64,000 bases of DNA from Thalassobellus sp050294475 (GTDB taxonomy: Bacteria; Bacteroidota; Bacteroidia; Flavobacteriales; Flavobacteriaceae): positions 226,854 through 290,853 of the forward strand of contig JBNKOE010000023.1 in the NCBI GenBank assembly GCA_050294475.1, given 5' to 3'. The notes under the pieces were generated by a model. It saw only the letters and a program-made list of their open reading frames with translations. It did not search any database and was not told the origin of the DNA. This document shows positions 44,501 through 53,903 of this stretch, piece by piece. A program made the translations under genes and the position numbers. Positions within the stretch are counted from its first letter, which is position 1. Each line of letters opens with the position of its first letter.

Positions 44501-44633
44501 AATATACCTGCATCTCGATTTTAAACAAAGAGGTGTTGGTGGAGATAATAGTTGGGGAGCCTTACCACATAAACCATATAGATTAACTAATAAACAGTAC
44601 GTCTATACTTACATATTAAATTTAATTAAATAA
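41520..44633 (+). CDS. GH2 beta-galactosidase (LacZ-type)
   Basis: The 1037-residue protein has an N-terminal signal peptide (FLFNKGFAQ). The five-domain LacZ layout follows: sugar-binding (IPIYTNIIYPFPKNPP, SYLEDQDFWRLSGLERDV), Ig-like, and a TIM barrel with acid/base Glu477 (WSMGNECGNG) and nucleophile Glu540 (IMCEYSHAMGNS). A C-terminal Bgal_small_N domain ends it (FWRAPTDNDYGN, YYGRGPWENYSDR, RPQEAGYKTD). It releases non-reducing beta-galactosyl units in the periplasm or at the surface. It lies upstream of susC and is presumably PUL-controlled. Confidence 0.94.
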   Translation: MYKLIIPLLFLFLFNKGFAQSSMNEWENPSVIDRNKEEGRASFVFYDDETAAIKNTLENSKFYKSLNGKWKFSIVKNPKDRPLDFYETNLDDSNWKSIEVPSNWELQGYDIPIYTNIIYPFPKNPPYIDGDYNPVGSYRKTFTISKDWKEKEVFLNFGSISGYARIFVNGKEVGMTKASKTAAEFNITKFIKTGENLLAVQVFRWHDGSYLEDQDFWRLSGLERDVYLQAMPKTTIWDYFVKAGLDDEYEDGIFSIDIDLRRFEGHSSKKQKISIKLLDNNRDLVYSEEKKIGASTNKVSFSKEINNVLKWSAEYPNLYTYVLTLSNKKETQIISKKIGFRSVEIKDAQLMVNGEPLMVNGVNLHEHHGEKGHTPDRKTMLEDIRLMKQNNINAIRMSHYPHDPYLYNLCDEYGIYVVDEANIETHAMGAEWQGRLDKSKHPAYLPEWAPAHMDRIKRMLEQDKNNTSIIIWSMGNECGNGPVFYDAYKWLKETDETRFVQFEQAGENPNTDIVSPMYPGINSMKKYANGTDNRPYIMCEYSHAMGNSNGNFQEYFDVISTNKKMQGGFIWDWVDQGLKTETSNGRMFWAYGGDLGGANLQHDQNFCANGLVTANRIAHPALEEVKKVYQDIVFKLIDENKIRITNKFDFTNLDAYKFKWVLKANGEIIREEVFEVSVEPNETKEISVSLPKLTSNIEYFLDVYAYTKSSTDLVPENFEIAREEFKIGNNSYFDNVGNDVTGNLKYAIEDKKLTFSSDAVTGVFDLQIGKLIKYNFINADDSQPILSYPEPYFWRAPTDNDYGNNMQEKSKVWRFAHKSIEVKNITVGKKTKDGLLIKVEYILADIDVSYEVDYLIQNDGSIKITASIDFSDKDLPEMPRFGMRLELDGSYDGLSYYGRGPWENYSDRNTSSFVGVYQDKVANQFTWTYIRPQEAGYKTDTRWLSLKNKNGKGLQIEGKQPICFSALNMATETLDGGENKAQKHPTDIVVEKDKIYLHLDFKQRGVGGDNSWGALPHKPYRLTNKQYVYTYILNLIK

Positions 44634-44758
44634 AAACTAAAACTAATAACCAATTATTATGACGAAATGAAAAAAATAAAACTGTAAACTAACTAACTAA
44701 TTTGGATATAATTCTTTAGTAAGAGTAATATTCAATACAAACAAAATGTAAACTAAAT

Positions 44759-47700
44759 ATGATTAAATTTATTAAAATGAAGAAAATCTATTTTTCAAAT
44801 CTTAGGTTTGATTTTAAGATTAAATTATTAATACTCTTTTTGTGTATTAATAATTTTCAAGTTGTAGCAAGCAATAAATATTTTAAAGAGCCAATACAAC
44901 AAAGAACGATAACAGGAGTTGTAAAGGATAATTATGGCGTGCCTTTGCCAGGAGCTAACGTTATTGTAAAAGGAACATCAAATGGTGTTGTAACAAATTT
45001 TGATGGCGAGTTTGAATTAAGAATTAATGAAAGTGCGAAAATCATAGTGATTTCTTTTATTGGTTTTGAAAATCAGGAAATCACTATAGGAGATAAGTCT
45101 GTATTCAATATTATACTTAATGAAAATCAAGAAGCTTTAGATGAGGTAGTTGTTGTTGGATTTGGTACTCAGAAAAAGGCTAGTATGGTAAGTTCTATTA
45201 CCTCTATTTCACCAAAAGAAATAAAAGGCCCTACAAGTAATTTAACTAATATGTTGGCGGGTAGAGTAGCTGGTATGGTTGCTATACAAAGAAGCGGTGA
45301 ACCAGGAAGTGATAATTCAGATTTCTTTATTAGAGGTTTAGGTTCTTTTGGTTCTGGTAAGGTTAGCCCTTTAATTTTAATAGATGGTATAGAGTCCTCA
45401 TCAACAGATATGGCGCGTTTACAACCAGATGATATTGAAAGTTTTTCGGTGTTAAAAGATGCAGCCGCCGCAGCGGTTTATGGAGCGCGTGGTGCTAATG
45501 GAGTTGTACTTATTGTAACCAAAATGGGTAAAACAGGCAAAACACGTTTTCAGTTGCGAAGCGAAACAAGATTATCTAGTAATAGTAAAAACTTTAATTT
45601 TACCGATAATATTACGTATATGAACTTGGCTAATGAAGCAGCTTTAACAAGAGATCCTAAGGCAAGTTTGACTTACGACCAAAATAAAATTTACAGAACT
45701 TCAATTGGAGACGACCCTTTATTGTACCCTAATAATAATTGGTTAGATGAAATGGTAAAAGACTATACTGTTAACCAAGGTACAAATATTAGTGCGCAAG
45801 GAGGTGGAGAAAAGGCTAAGTATTATATTGCAGGAACGTATAATGTAGATAATGGAGTTTTAAAAGTAGACCCAATAAATAACTTTAATAGTAATATAAA
45901 ACTTCGTAATTATTCTGTTAGGTCTAATTTAGATTTAAACTTAACATCAACAACACAGGGTATTGTACGTGTATATGGCCAGTTTGATGATTATACAGGA
46001 CCTGTAGGTGGTGGGTCTCGTTTCTTTCAAATGGCATTAAGAGCTAACCCAGTAATGTTCCCTAAAAGATATCCTGCTAGTATGTTGCCTTTTATTAAGC
46101 ATCCATTATTTGGAAGTGCTTTAACACGAACAGGAGCTAATGTAGGTAGTGTATTATTGGTAAATCCTTATGCAGAAATGGTACGTGGTTATCAAACAAG
46201 TAAAACGTCGACAATACAAGCTCAAGTTGAAATAAAACAAGATTTTAATTTTATAACAGAAGGTTTATCAGCAAGAGCTATGGGGTATGTTAGGAGATAT
46301 TCTTATTTTCAATTAGCTAGAGCTTATAATCCTTTCTATTATCAAGGAAACATTAGTCCTTCTACAGGCGAACTTAATATTAATGTTTTAAATGATGGAA
46401 CACAAGGAAGCTTTGGTACAACAGGAACAGAATTTCTTGGTTATAGTGAAGGAGGTAAGAATTTAGATTCTCGAATTTATTTAGAAACAGCTGTTAATTA
46501 CAACAGAACATTTAATGAAAAACATACCGTTACAGGAATGTTAGTTAACGTATTGTCTAGCTATGAGAGAGGAAATGCAGGAAGTGTGCAAACTTCATTG
46601 CCTCAACGAAATCATAGTTTTTCAGGACGTTTTACTTATGGTTATGATGATACTTATATGTTTGAGTTTAATTTTGGTTATAATGGATCAGAACGTTTTG
46701 CACAAGGAAATAGATATGGTTATTTTCCTTCTTTAGGTTTTGCATATCGTGTTTCAAATGAAAACTATTGGGGAGCGTTAAAAGATGTTGTTACCGATTT
46801 TAAAGTACGATTTACTCACGGTTTAGTAGGTAATGATGCTATTGGTAATGTTAACGATCGTTTCTTTTATTTGTCAAACGTGAGTCTTAATGATGGAACT
46901 TATGGATCTACTTTTGGAGAACAGTTTGGGTATAGTAGACCAGGTATTTTTATTGGTCGATATGCTAATGAAAATATTGGTTGGGAAGAATCTTTGCAAA
47001 CCAATGTTGGTTTAGATATAGAACTTTTTAATTCAGTAAATATAATTGTTGATGCTTTTAAGCAAAAACGTACTAATATTTTAGAGGTAAGACAAAATAT
47101 TGGATCAACTATAGGGCTTACAGCTACTCCATCAACTAATTTTGGTGAAGCAGAAAGTAAAGGTATTGATGGCTCAATAACTTATGATAAATCATTTAAT
47201 TCAGATTGGTACACTCAGTTACGTGGTAATTTTACCTATGCAACTAATAAAATAACAAAGAAAGATGAAGTATCATATCCAGATGAATTATCTTATCGTT
47301 CTGCAATAGGGACTAATGCAAGACAGGTTTTTGGATATATAGCAGAACGATTATTTATTGATGACGAAGAAGTTGCCAATTCTCCTACTCAATTTGATGA
47401 AGTTAGAGGTGGCGATATTAAATACCGAGATGTTAATGGTGATGGTGAAATTACAGAAAACGATATGGTGCCTATTGGGCATCCAACTATACCAGAAATT
47501 GTATTTGGTTTTGGGGGAACAATAGGGTATAAAGCATTTGATTTTAGTATATTTTTTCAAGGTGTAGCACGTACGTCACTTTTTGTAGATCCTAGAGCTA
47601 TTTCTCCTTTTGTTACAGGGTTTATACTTGATAGTAATAACAGACCTATTTCTGAAAATTTTGGACAGAATGGTTTGTTAAAAGTTATTGCAGAAGACCA

Positions 47701-48016
47701 TTGGTCTGAAGCAAATAGAGATTCTTATGCCTTTTGGCCTCGCTTAAGTGATAAGTATGTTGAAAATAATTTGCAACCTTCAACTTGGTGGATGCGTGAT
47801 GGATCATTTTTGCGCTTAAAGACTATTGAAGCAGGATATAATTTTTCAGAATCTTTCGTAAATAAATTCGGATTGCAATCTGCAAGACTTTATTTCAGTG
47901 GAAATAATTTGGCGGTTTGGAGTAAATTTAAATTATGGGATCCAGAAATGGGTGGTAATGGTTTAGGCTATCCAATCCAATCGGTTTATAATTTAGGTTT
48001 AAAAATTGATTTTTAA
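44759..48016 (+). CDS. SusC-like TonB-dependent outer-membrane transporter
   Basis: The 1085-residue protein has a signal peptide, then a carboxypeptidase-regulatory-like domain (ITGVVKDNYGVPLPGANVIV) and a TonB box/plug region (LDEVVVVGFGTQKKASMVSS; RGLGSFGSGKVSPLILIDGI; the SVLKDAAAAAVYGARGANGV block). The beta barrel ends in aromatic GLKIDF. It imports oligosaccharides released by the surface enzymes, using TonB energy. It forms a pair with the SusD-like gene 10 bases downstream. An alternative start lies at 44777. Confidence 0.96.
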   Translation: MIKFIKMKKIYFSNLRFDFKIKLLILFLCINNFQVVASNKYFKEPIQQRTITGVVKDNYGVPLPGANVIVKGTSNGVVTNFDGEFELRINESAKIIVISFIGFENQEITIGDKSVFNIILNENQEALDEVVVVGFGTQKKASMVSSITSISPKEIKGPTSNLTNMLAGRVAGMVAIQRSGEPGSDNSDFFIRGLGSFGSGKVSPLILIDGIESSSTDMARLQPDDIESFSVLKDAAAAAVYGARGANGVVLIVTKMGKTGKTRFQLRSETRLSSNSKNFNFTDNITYMNLANEAALTRDPKASLTYDQNKIYRTSIGDDPLLYPNNNWLDEMVKDYTVNQGTNISAQGGGEKAKYYIAGTYNVDNGVLKVDPINNFNSNIKLRNYSVRSNLDLNLTSTTQGIVRVYGQFDDYTGPVGGGSRFFQMALRANPVMFPKRYPASMLPFIKHPLFGSALTRTGANVGSVLLVNPYAEMVRGYQTSKTSTIQAQVEIKQDFNFITEGLSARAMGYVRRYSYFQLARAYNPFYYQGNISPSTGELNINVLNDGTQGSFGTTGTEFLGYSEGGKNLDSRIYLETAVNYNRTFNEKHTVTGMLVNVLSSYERGNAGSVQTSLPQRNHSFSGRFTYGYDDTYMFEFNFGYNGSERFAQGNRYGYFPSLGFAYRVSNENYWGALKDVVTDFKVRFTHGLVGNDAIGNVNDRFFYLSNVSLNDGTYGSTFGEQFGYSRPGIFIGRYANENIGWEESLQTNVGLDIELFNSVNIIVDAFKQKRTNILEVRQNIGSTIGLTATPSTNFGEAESKGIDGSITYDKSFNSDWYTQLRGNFTYATNKITKKDEVSYPDELSYRSAIGTNARQVFGYIAERLFIDDEEVANSPTQFDEVRGGDIKYRDVNGDGEITENDMVPIGHPTIPEIVFGFGGTIGYKAFDFSIFFQGVARTSLFVDPRAISPFVTGFILDSNNRPISENFGQNGLLKVIAEDHWSEANRDSYAFWPRLSDKYVENNLQPSTWWMRDGSFLRLKTIEAGYNFSESFVNKFGLQSARLYFSGNNLAVWSKFKLWDPEMGGNGLGYPIQSVYNLGLKIDF

Positions 48017-48026
48017 AAAATAAGGT

Positions 48027-49997
48027 ATGAAAAAAATAAATAAAATATTTAAAATAGAAATGGCTAAGCAACTTAAAATGTTTAGTGTTTCCTTAATGCT
48101 TCTTTGCTTTTTTTGCTTAGAATCATGTGAAAAAACTTTTCTAGACGTAGTTCCCGATAATGTGGTAACTATTGATAAGGCTTTCAATTTAAGAAATGAA
48201 GCCGAAAAGTATTTATTTACCTGTTATGCTTATTTGCCAAAAAATGGCGATGCATTATATAATATAGGTTTTTTAGCAGGTAATGAAACTTGGATTTCTC
48301 CAAATGATGCTAGTTTAAATAGTTATGCATTTGATATTGCAAGAGGTTTGCAAAGAACATCAAACCCTTATATGGATGCATGGGAAGGACGTTATCAAGG
48401 CGCAGGTCCAGGGGATTTATACCCTATGTATGATGGTATTAGACATTGCAATATTTTTATTGAAAATATGGAAGATCCAAGCAATGTGCCTGATATTAAT
48501 GAAGCAGAACGTTTAAGATGGATTGCCGAAGCTAAATTTTTAAAAGCATATTATCATTATTATTTAATGCGTATGTATGGACCAATTCCTATTATTCGCA
48601 ATGTTATCCCTGTAGATGCTCCTGAAAATGAATTGCAATTAGCAAGAGAACCTGTTGATGTTGGTGTTGATTATTTAGCATCTTTATTAGATGAAGCTGC
48701 AACAAATTTACCTCCACAGATTTTTGATACTCAAGATGAGTTGGGTAGAGTAACAAGGCAAGTAGCACTAGGCATTAAAGGGGAGTTATTGTTAATGGCT
48801 GCTAGTCCGTTATTTAATGGTAATACAGATTTGGCAGGTTATACAAATAAAGATGGAACTCCTTTATTTAATACAACTTATGATGCAACTAAATGGCAAC
48901 GAGCAAAAGATGCAATTAAAGCAGCTATTGATGTTGCCGAAGCCAATGGACATAAAATTTATTATAAAAATGATTTTACTTTTGATGTTTCTGAGACAAC
49001 TAAAACTAAAGTTTCTGTTAGACAAGCCATTTGTGAACCATTTAATGAAGAAGTAATATGGTCTAATACTAATAGCACAACATACTGGTTGCAAAGAATT
49101 TGTATGATGCCTTTAGCTGATAATGTAGCAGCTAGAGAAGCTAGAATGATTTTTTCGCCTACCATTGGTTCAGCTTCAAAGTTTTATACTAAAAATGGTG
49201 TACCTATTGAAGAGGATAAAACTTTAAATTTTTCAGATATAACTCAATTAAGAGAAGCGGGAGCAGAAGATGCAATAAATATTGAACAAGGATATAGAAC
49301 TTCAATATTAAATTTTGATAGAGAGCCTCGTTTTTATGCCGATTTAGGTTTTGATGGAGCTATTTTTTATAAGCGTGATAGCAATGCAGATGAAACTAAA
49401 TTTCATATAGAATCTAAGTTTAAAGATTATGCAGGTAGTTTTGATGCTTTCGATTTTAATATTTCAGGTTACTTTATAAAGAAAGTAGTTAATTGGGAGT
49501 ATAGTTTTAATGAGAACGGAACGGGATCGTATAAGATTTATGCATGGCCAGAATTACGTTTGGCAGATTTATATTTAATGTATGCAGAAGCACTTAACGA
49601 AGTAGAAGGACCTACAGCTGAAGTATTACAATATGTAGATGCTATTCGAGACAGAGCAGGTTTAGAAGGTGTTGCTACTTCTTGGCAAAATTATTCTACG
49701 AGTCCAAATAAATATACAACCAAGGATGGTATGCGTGAAATTATTCATAGAGAACGTACTATAGAGTTAGCTTATGAGGGTAAAAACTTTTGGGATATTA
49801 GACGTTGGAAAAAAGCAGTACGTGAATTTAATAATTCAATAAGAGGATGGAATGTTTTTGGATCAACTGAAGAATCCTATTATCGAGTGTTAACTTTAGA
49901 TCAACAAACATTTGTATCGCCAAGAGATTATTTTTGGCCAATTTATGACAGAACATTAATTCAAAACCCTAACTTGGTTCAAAGTCCAGGGTGGTAA
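48027..49997 (+). CDS. SusD-like surface glycan-binding lipoprotein (RagB/SusD family)
   Basis: The 656-residue protein has a lipoprotein signal (FFCLESC). SusD family features follow: FLDVVPDNVVTIDKAFNLRNEAEKYL, YQGAGPGDLYPMYDGIRHCN, RWIAEAKFLKAYYHYYLMRMYGPIP, TPR-like helices, and the C-terminal block with LADLYLMYAEALNEVEGP, IHRERTIELAYEGKNFWDIRRWKKA and DYFWPI. It caps the SusC barrel and captures the glycan at the surface. It is coupled to susC and to the following lipoprotein gene. Confidence 0.96.
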   Translation: MKKINKIFKIEMAKQLKMFSVSLMLLCFFCLESCEKTFLDVVPDNVVTIDKAFNLRNEAEKYLFTCYAYLPKNGDALYNIGFLAGNETWISPNDASLNSYAFDIARGLQRTSNPYMDAWEGRYQGAGPGDLYPMYDGIRHCNIFIENMEDPSNVPDINEAERLRWIAEAKFLKAYYHYYLMRMYGPIPIIRNVIPVDAPENELQLAREPVDVGVDYLASLLDEAATNLPPQIFDTQDELGRVTRQVALGIKGELLLMAASPLFNGNTDLAGYTNKDGTPLFNTTYDATKWQRAKDAIKAAIDVAEANGHKIYYKNDFTFDVSETTKTKVSVRQAICEPFNEEVIWSNTNSTTYWLQRICMMPLADNVAAREARMIFSPTIGSASKFYTKNGVPIEEDKTLNFSDITQLREAGAEDAINIEQGYRTSILNFDREPRFYADLGFDGAIFYKRDSNADETKFHIESKFKDYAGSFDAFDFNISGYFIKKVVNWEYSFNENGTGSYKIYAWPELRLADLYLMYAEALNEVEGPTAEVLQYVDAIRDRAGLEGVATSWQNYSTSPNKYTTKDGMREIIHRERTIELAYEGKNFWDIRRWKKAVREFNNSIRGWNVFGSTEESYYRVLTLDQQTFVSPRDYFWPIYDRTLIQNPNLVQSPGW

Positions 49998-50008
49998 AAA
50001 ATATTATT

Positions 50009-51220
50009 ATGAAACAAAAATTAATACAATCCGTTTGGATTATCGCATGTTCTCTTATGGTAACAATATTTAGTTGCGAAGAAGAGATTGGGCCTACGCC
50101 TTTAGAGAATAACACAACGGCTCCTGATAAGGTTGAAAATGTTGTGGTAGAGAATTTACCAGGAAAAGCAAGGTTAGAATATACATTACCAACTAATGAT
50201 GATTTATTGTATATCGTTGCTCGATATACTTTAGAAAATGGAACCCCTATGGAAGTTAAGGCCTCGTATTATCAAAACTCGATGTTGCTTGAAGGATTTA
50301 AAGGTCTTAGTGAAATAGAAGTAAGCATCTCTGCTGTTAATAGAAGTGAAACAGAATCTGATCCAGTAATTGTTACAGTAGAACCAGAAGAAGCTCCTAT
50401 TTTTGACATATTTAGATCTATAGAAACAAACCCTGACTTTGGAGGAATACGTATAAATGCTGAAAATTCTACAGAAGAAGATATTGCTTTATTAGTTATG
50501 CAAAAAAATGAACAAGACGACTGGGAACCTCTTCCTACAAGTATTTATACGTCAGTAAGCGAGATAGGAGAAAGTTTAAGGGGGTTTGATACAGTTCCTC
50601 AAAATTTTGCTTTAGTGGTAAGAGATAGATGGTTAAATGTAACCGATACATTATTTACAGAAATATTACCAATTTATGAGGCATTAATGCCAAGAGAAAA
50701 AATGAACCCAATTACTTTACCTAATGATGCAACACTAATAGCATCACATACAGAGGTAAGTGATTTGTTTAACGGAGGTACTTTTTGGTGGTATGATTCG
50801 TTTTTTACAAGTAGAACTATAGATGTAGGACCTCATTTAGTAACTTGGGATATTGGACAAACAACTAAATTAAGTCGTTTACACATATGGCAGTTTTCAG
50901 AACCTATTGGTGGTCAACAACTATATTATTACTTAGGAGCAATGAAAAGGTTTAATATATGGGGAGCTAATGAACTTAACGATGGAGATTTGTCTGGATG
51001 GACTTTAATGGGGGAATTTGAAGTGATAAAACCTTCAGGCTTACCTTATGCACAAGAAGATAATAATGATTTAGTTGCTGCAAAAGATGGTGTTGATTAT
51101 CCAATATCTATTGATAAACCAGCTGTACGTTATTTGAGAATTGAATGTCTGGAAAATTGGGCAGGCGGAGAATATATGGCTGTTTCCGAAGTAGAAGTGT
51201 ATGGTAATCCAAATTATTAA
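50009..51220 (+). CDS. Surface lipoprotein with DUF4959, DUF5126 and DUF5000 (discoidin-like) domains
   Basis: The start at 50009 (MKQKLIQSVW) is chosen because it leads into a lipoprotein signal (MVTIFSC); an ATG at 49991 overlaps the susD end. The N-terminal ~100 residues are Fn3-like (DUF4959 type: APDKVENVVVENLPGKARLEYT). The middle matches the DUF5126 pattern (TNPDFGGIRINAENSTEEDIA), and the C terminus (~250-403) is a discoidin/F5-8C-like sandwich (DUF5000: LHIWQF, FNIWGANELNDGD, VRYLRIECLENWAGGEYMAVSEVEVYG). It occupies the SusE/surface glycan-binding position of the operon. Confidence 0.85.
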   Translation: MKQKLIQSVWIIACSLMVTIFSCEEEIGPTPLENNTTAPDKVENVVVENLPGKARLEYTLPTNDDLLYIVARYTLENGTPMEVKASYYQNSMLLEGFKGLSEIEVSISAVNRSETESDPVIVTVEPEEAPIFDIFRSIETNPDFGGIRINAENSTEEDIALLVMQKNEQDDWEPLPTSIYTSVSEIGESLRGFDTVPQNFALVVRDRWLNVTDTLFTEILPIYEALMPREKMNPITLPNDATLIASHTEVSDLFNGGTFWWYDSFFTSRTIDVGPHLVTWDIGQTTKLSRLHIWQFSEPIGGQQLYYYLGAMKRFNIWGANELNDGDLSGWTLMGEFEVIKPSGLPYAQEDNNDLVAAKDGVDYPISIDKPAVRYLRIECLENWAGGEYMAVSEVEVYGNPNY

Positions 51221-51227
51221 AACGAAT

Positions 51228-52469
51228 ATGATGAAAAATTTTAGAAATATAATTATTGCAGTTATAGCTGTTAGTACATTTTTAGGAATTTATTCCTGTA
51301 CAGATGATAAGGAGTATCTTAAATTTACTGAAGGAGGTGAAATTTCATATTCTGCAGCTATTGATTCATTGAAAATATTTTCAGGAAAAAATAGAGTAAA
51401 AGTTCAGGGACTAATTATTGGAGATCCAAAAGTAACTGAAGTTAGAGTATATTGGAATAATAGTAAAGATTCAATTTCTATACCTGTAAATAGAACTGCT
51501 AATATTGATACGGTAACAGCTATTATAGACAATCTTGATGAAACTATTTTAAACTTTGTTGTTAAAACTTTTGATGATCAAGGTAATAGCTCGATAGCAG
51601 TATCTAAAACAGTAGAAGTATATGGAGATAGATATATTGCATCGTTATTAAATAGATCTATAAATAAAACCGTTTTAATAAACAATGTTTTAACTCTTAG
51701 CTTTGATGAGATAGATTTAAATTCTGGTGTTATAGGTTCTGAAATTGAATATACAAATACTGCAGGAACTTTAAATACAATATTTGTAGATCTTTTAGAT
51801 CTTCCAGATGATGAAGGAAAAATTAATCAAATTTTAAGTGTAGATATAGAAGACTTTCAAATTGGTTCAGCATATCGTTATCGTACCGTTTTTCTTCCAG
51901 AGGAAGATGCTATAGATTTTTTCTATACAGATTATTTATCAATTCCTGTTTTAAATAATGCAACATTGCCTTTTGTGGCAGATGGCTTAGGTGATGGCAG
52001 ATGGGGTAACTTAGCAGATTGGGTTACCAATGATGCTGCGAAGAATCATGACGGATACGGTGGATTAGATACTGGATGTTGCGGACTTCCTGCTAATACT
52101 TTTAATATGGAATCTGGTTGGGGTTCTCCTGATATTGTTAATGGTAAAATACATCAGGTTGTTAGTATAGAACCAGGTAAATATAAATTTAAAGTTGATG
52201 TGATTGATACCAATCATACTAGTACTAATGATAATGGTGAGTCGTATTTTGTTATATCAAAAGGCAATGGCGGTTTACCAGATGTAGAAACAATTGCTAC
52301 AGATACAGGGGTTGTAGCTTACAAAAGAATTGATGGTGAAGGTATATATATAGTAGATTTTACTATTGATGAAGCTACTGAAATTTCAGTTGGACAACTA
52401 ACAAATCAAATTGGTGGTGGTGGCCATTATGCAAATATTCGTTCTTTTGAAATTATTGCAGTCAATTAG
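51228..52469 (+). CDS. PUL surface lipoprotein with DUF4998 and DUF5013-like domains
   Basis: The start at 51228 (MMKNFRN) avoids overlap with the previous gene and gives a lipoprotein signal (LGIYSC). The N-terminal ~200 residues follow the DUF4998 pattern (KYL...GGEISYSAAIDSLKIFSG, RVKVQGLIIGDPKVTEVRVYW). The C-terminal ~150 residues are a beta sandwich like DUF5013 (WGNLADWVTNDAAKNHDG, FNMESGWGSPDIVNGKIHQV, YKFKVDVIDTNHT, HYANIRSFEII). It is the last gene of the susC-susD-lipoprotein operon and probably a second surface glycan-binding protein. Confidence 0.82.
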   Translation: MMKNFRNIIIAVIAVSTFLGIYSCTDDKEYLKFTEGGEISYSAAIDSLKIFSGKNRVKVQGLIIGDPKVTEVRVYWNNSKDSISIPVNRTANIDTVTAIIDNLDETILNFVVKTFDDQGNSSIAVSKTVEVYGDRYIASLLNRSINKTVLINNVLTLSFDEIDLNSGVIGSEIEYTNTAGTLNTIFVDLLDLPDDEGKINQILSVDIEDFQIGSAYRYRTVFLPEEDAIDFFYTDYLSIPVLNNATLPFVADGLGDGRWGNLADWVTNDAAKNHDGYGGLDTGCCGLPANTFNMESGWGSPDIVNGKIHQVVSIEPGKYKFKVDVIDTNHTSTNDNGESYFVISKGNGGLPDVETIATDTGVVAYKRIDGEGIYIVDFTIDEATEISVGQLTNQIGGGGHYANIRSFEIIAVN

Positions 52470-52489
52470 TTTTTAGTATAAGATAGTTT

Positions 52490-52519
52490 AGAAGAAGATG
52501 CAACCTTGTGTCTTCTTCT
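52490..52519 (+). terminator. Possible terminator or processing hairpin after the susCD operon
   Basis: AGAAGAAGA (52490-52498) pairs with TCTTCTTCT (52511-52519) across a 12-base loop. No strong U tract follows, so it may attenuate rather than end transcription into the downstream enzyme genes. Confidence 0.5.
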
Positions 52520-52673
52520 TCCTCTATATTCAATTTTATAATGAATGCATTTTGTTTTAATTCTTTCTAATTACTTATAAACCATCATAAAAAAGTAATA
52601 AAAAAGTTGAGAACAAATTATTAAGTTAATTACTTCTTTCGAAAAAAGTATCTAATAAAAACAGACTAAAAAA

Positions 52674-53903
52674 ATGACAAAAAAAGTATTTATAAATTTT
52701 TTAATACTATTACTTACAATATTTTCTTGTTCAGATAATCAATCAAATGAAGAAGTAAGTAATGATCCTGTAGAACAACCTGAAATAAAAGTAGCAGAAG
52801 TTTCAGATATTGAGTTTGTAAATATTGATGTTTTCTCTGCAAAAATAGATTCAAAAGTTTTGGACAATGGTAATGCATCAATTACAAAAAGAGGCGTTTG
52901 TTTAAGCACATCAAATAATCCTACAGTTGAGAATGGTAAAGTATACATAGCTAGCACTGTAAAAGGTTCAGGAGAATTCTCTGTAACATTAAGTGATTTA
53001 GAAGAGGCTACTACTTATTATATAAGAGCATTTGCTACAAATGCTGCAGGAACAGGTTATGGTAGTGAAGTAAGTTTTGTTACCACATTAGCAAATCCTG
53101 TCGAAATTAATATAGCAGAGATTTCTGTTTCTGGAGCACACGATATCTTTTTAGATGTTATAATATCAGAAACTGGAGATTACCCTATTTTAGAATCTGG
53201 AGTAGCATGGGGAACCGATATTGAGCCAACCATAGATGTTAACAAACAAATAGATAGAGTTTCTGGCAATGACAATGACAATGACAATGACAATGAATTT
53301 AAATTAAGAATAACAAATTTAGAACAAGAAACTGATTATAATGTGAGGCCTTATGTAATTACGGATAAAGGCGTTAATTATGGGACAGAAGTTGTTTTAA
53401 GTACTATAAAAGAAGGTGATTTTACTTATTCATTTAATGAAAACGGTGCGGATTCTGAAACAGTAAAACGAATAAAAGATGCTTTTGATGAAGCTACAAA
53501 CTATTATAACAATTTTACATCAATAGTAAAACATGTTACGGTAAATTACAATCCAGGAGTTCCAACAGCTGATGCTAATTTAGATGGATGGATTAGAGTA
53601 GGTTCTAATCAAGGGTACCAACGTACAGGTACAGCTTTGCACGAAATGCAGCATACTGTAGGAGGAGGAACCCATTGGAAATGGAATGAGCTTTTACAAA
53701 ACGGAAAATGGCAAGGAAAAAGAGCAAATGAAATTGTGAATATGATGACAGATGGCAAAGAAAAAGAAGTACGTGGTGATGGTATACATTCTTGGCCTTA
53801 TGGTATTAATGGTGCTCATGAAGATACAGGGGAGGAAATGTTATACATTATACATACACTTATAGTACAAGGAATGAAAACAGACGGACTGCCAAGTAAT
53901 TGA
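52674..53903 (+). CDS. Lipoprotein with Fn3-like domains and a zinc-protease-like C-terminal domain
   Basis: The 409-residue protein has a lipoprotein signal (LLTIFSC). Two Fn3-like modules follow (~40-140 and ~145-255): TKRGVCLSTSNNPTVENG, TTYYIRAFATNAAGTGYG and YNVRPYVITDKGVNYGT. The C-terminal ~150 residues contain LHEMQHTVGGGTHWKW, with His323, Glu324 and His327 forming HExxH and another His five residues on. This resembles a metzincin-like zinc site with one extra residue before the third His. No family name can be given. A hexanucleotide repeat encodes an Asp-Asn tract between modules. The gene stands between the susCD operon and the GH30 gene and is probably PUL-regulated. Confidence 0.75.
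   Translation: MTKKVFINFLILLLTIFSCSDNQSNEEVSNDPVEQPEIKVAEVSDIEFVNIDVFSAKIDSKVLDNGNASITKRGVCLSTSNNPTVENGKVYIASTVKGSGEFSVTLSDLEEATTYYIRAFATNAAGTGYGSEVSFVTTLANPVEINIAEISVSGAHDIFLDVIISETGDYPILESGVAWGTDIEPTIDVNKQIDRVSGNDNDNDNDNEFKLRITNLEQETDYNVRPYVITDKGVNYGTEVVLSTIKEGDFTYSFNENGADSETVKRIKDAFDEATNYYNNFTSIVKHVTVNYNPGVPTADANLDGWIRVGSNQGYQRTGTALHEMQHTVGGGTHWKWNELLQNGKWQGKRANEIVNMMTDGKEKEVRGDGIHSWPYGINGAHEDTGEEMLYIIHTLIVQGMKTDGLPSN
53267..53296 (+). repeat. In-frame hexanucleotide repeat (GACAAT)n
   Basis: Four full GACAAT units (53271-53294) plus partial units on each side encode alternating Asp-Asn residues inside the second Fn3-like module. Unit gain or loss would keep the frame and only alter the length of the acidic loop. 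Confidence 0.85.

Noticed and set aside
48817..49094. ORFs in other frames within the susD-like gene
   Set aside because: Low-complexity frames over a clearly coding SusD frame.
53267..53296. Short tandem repeat considered as a CRISPR fragment
   Set aside because: The units are 6 bp with no spacers, and they are coding.
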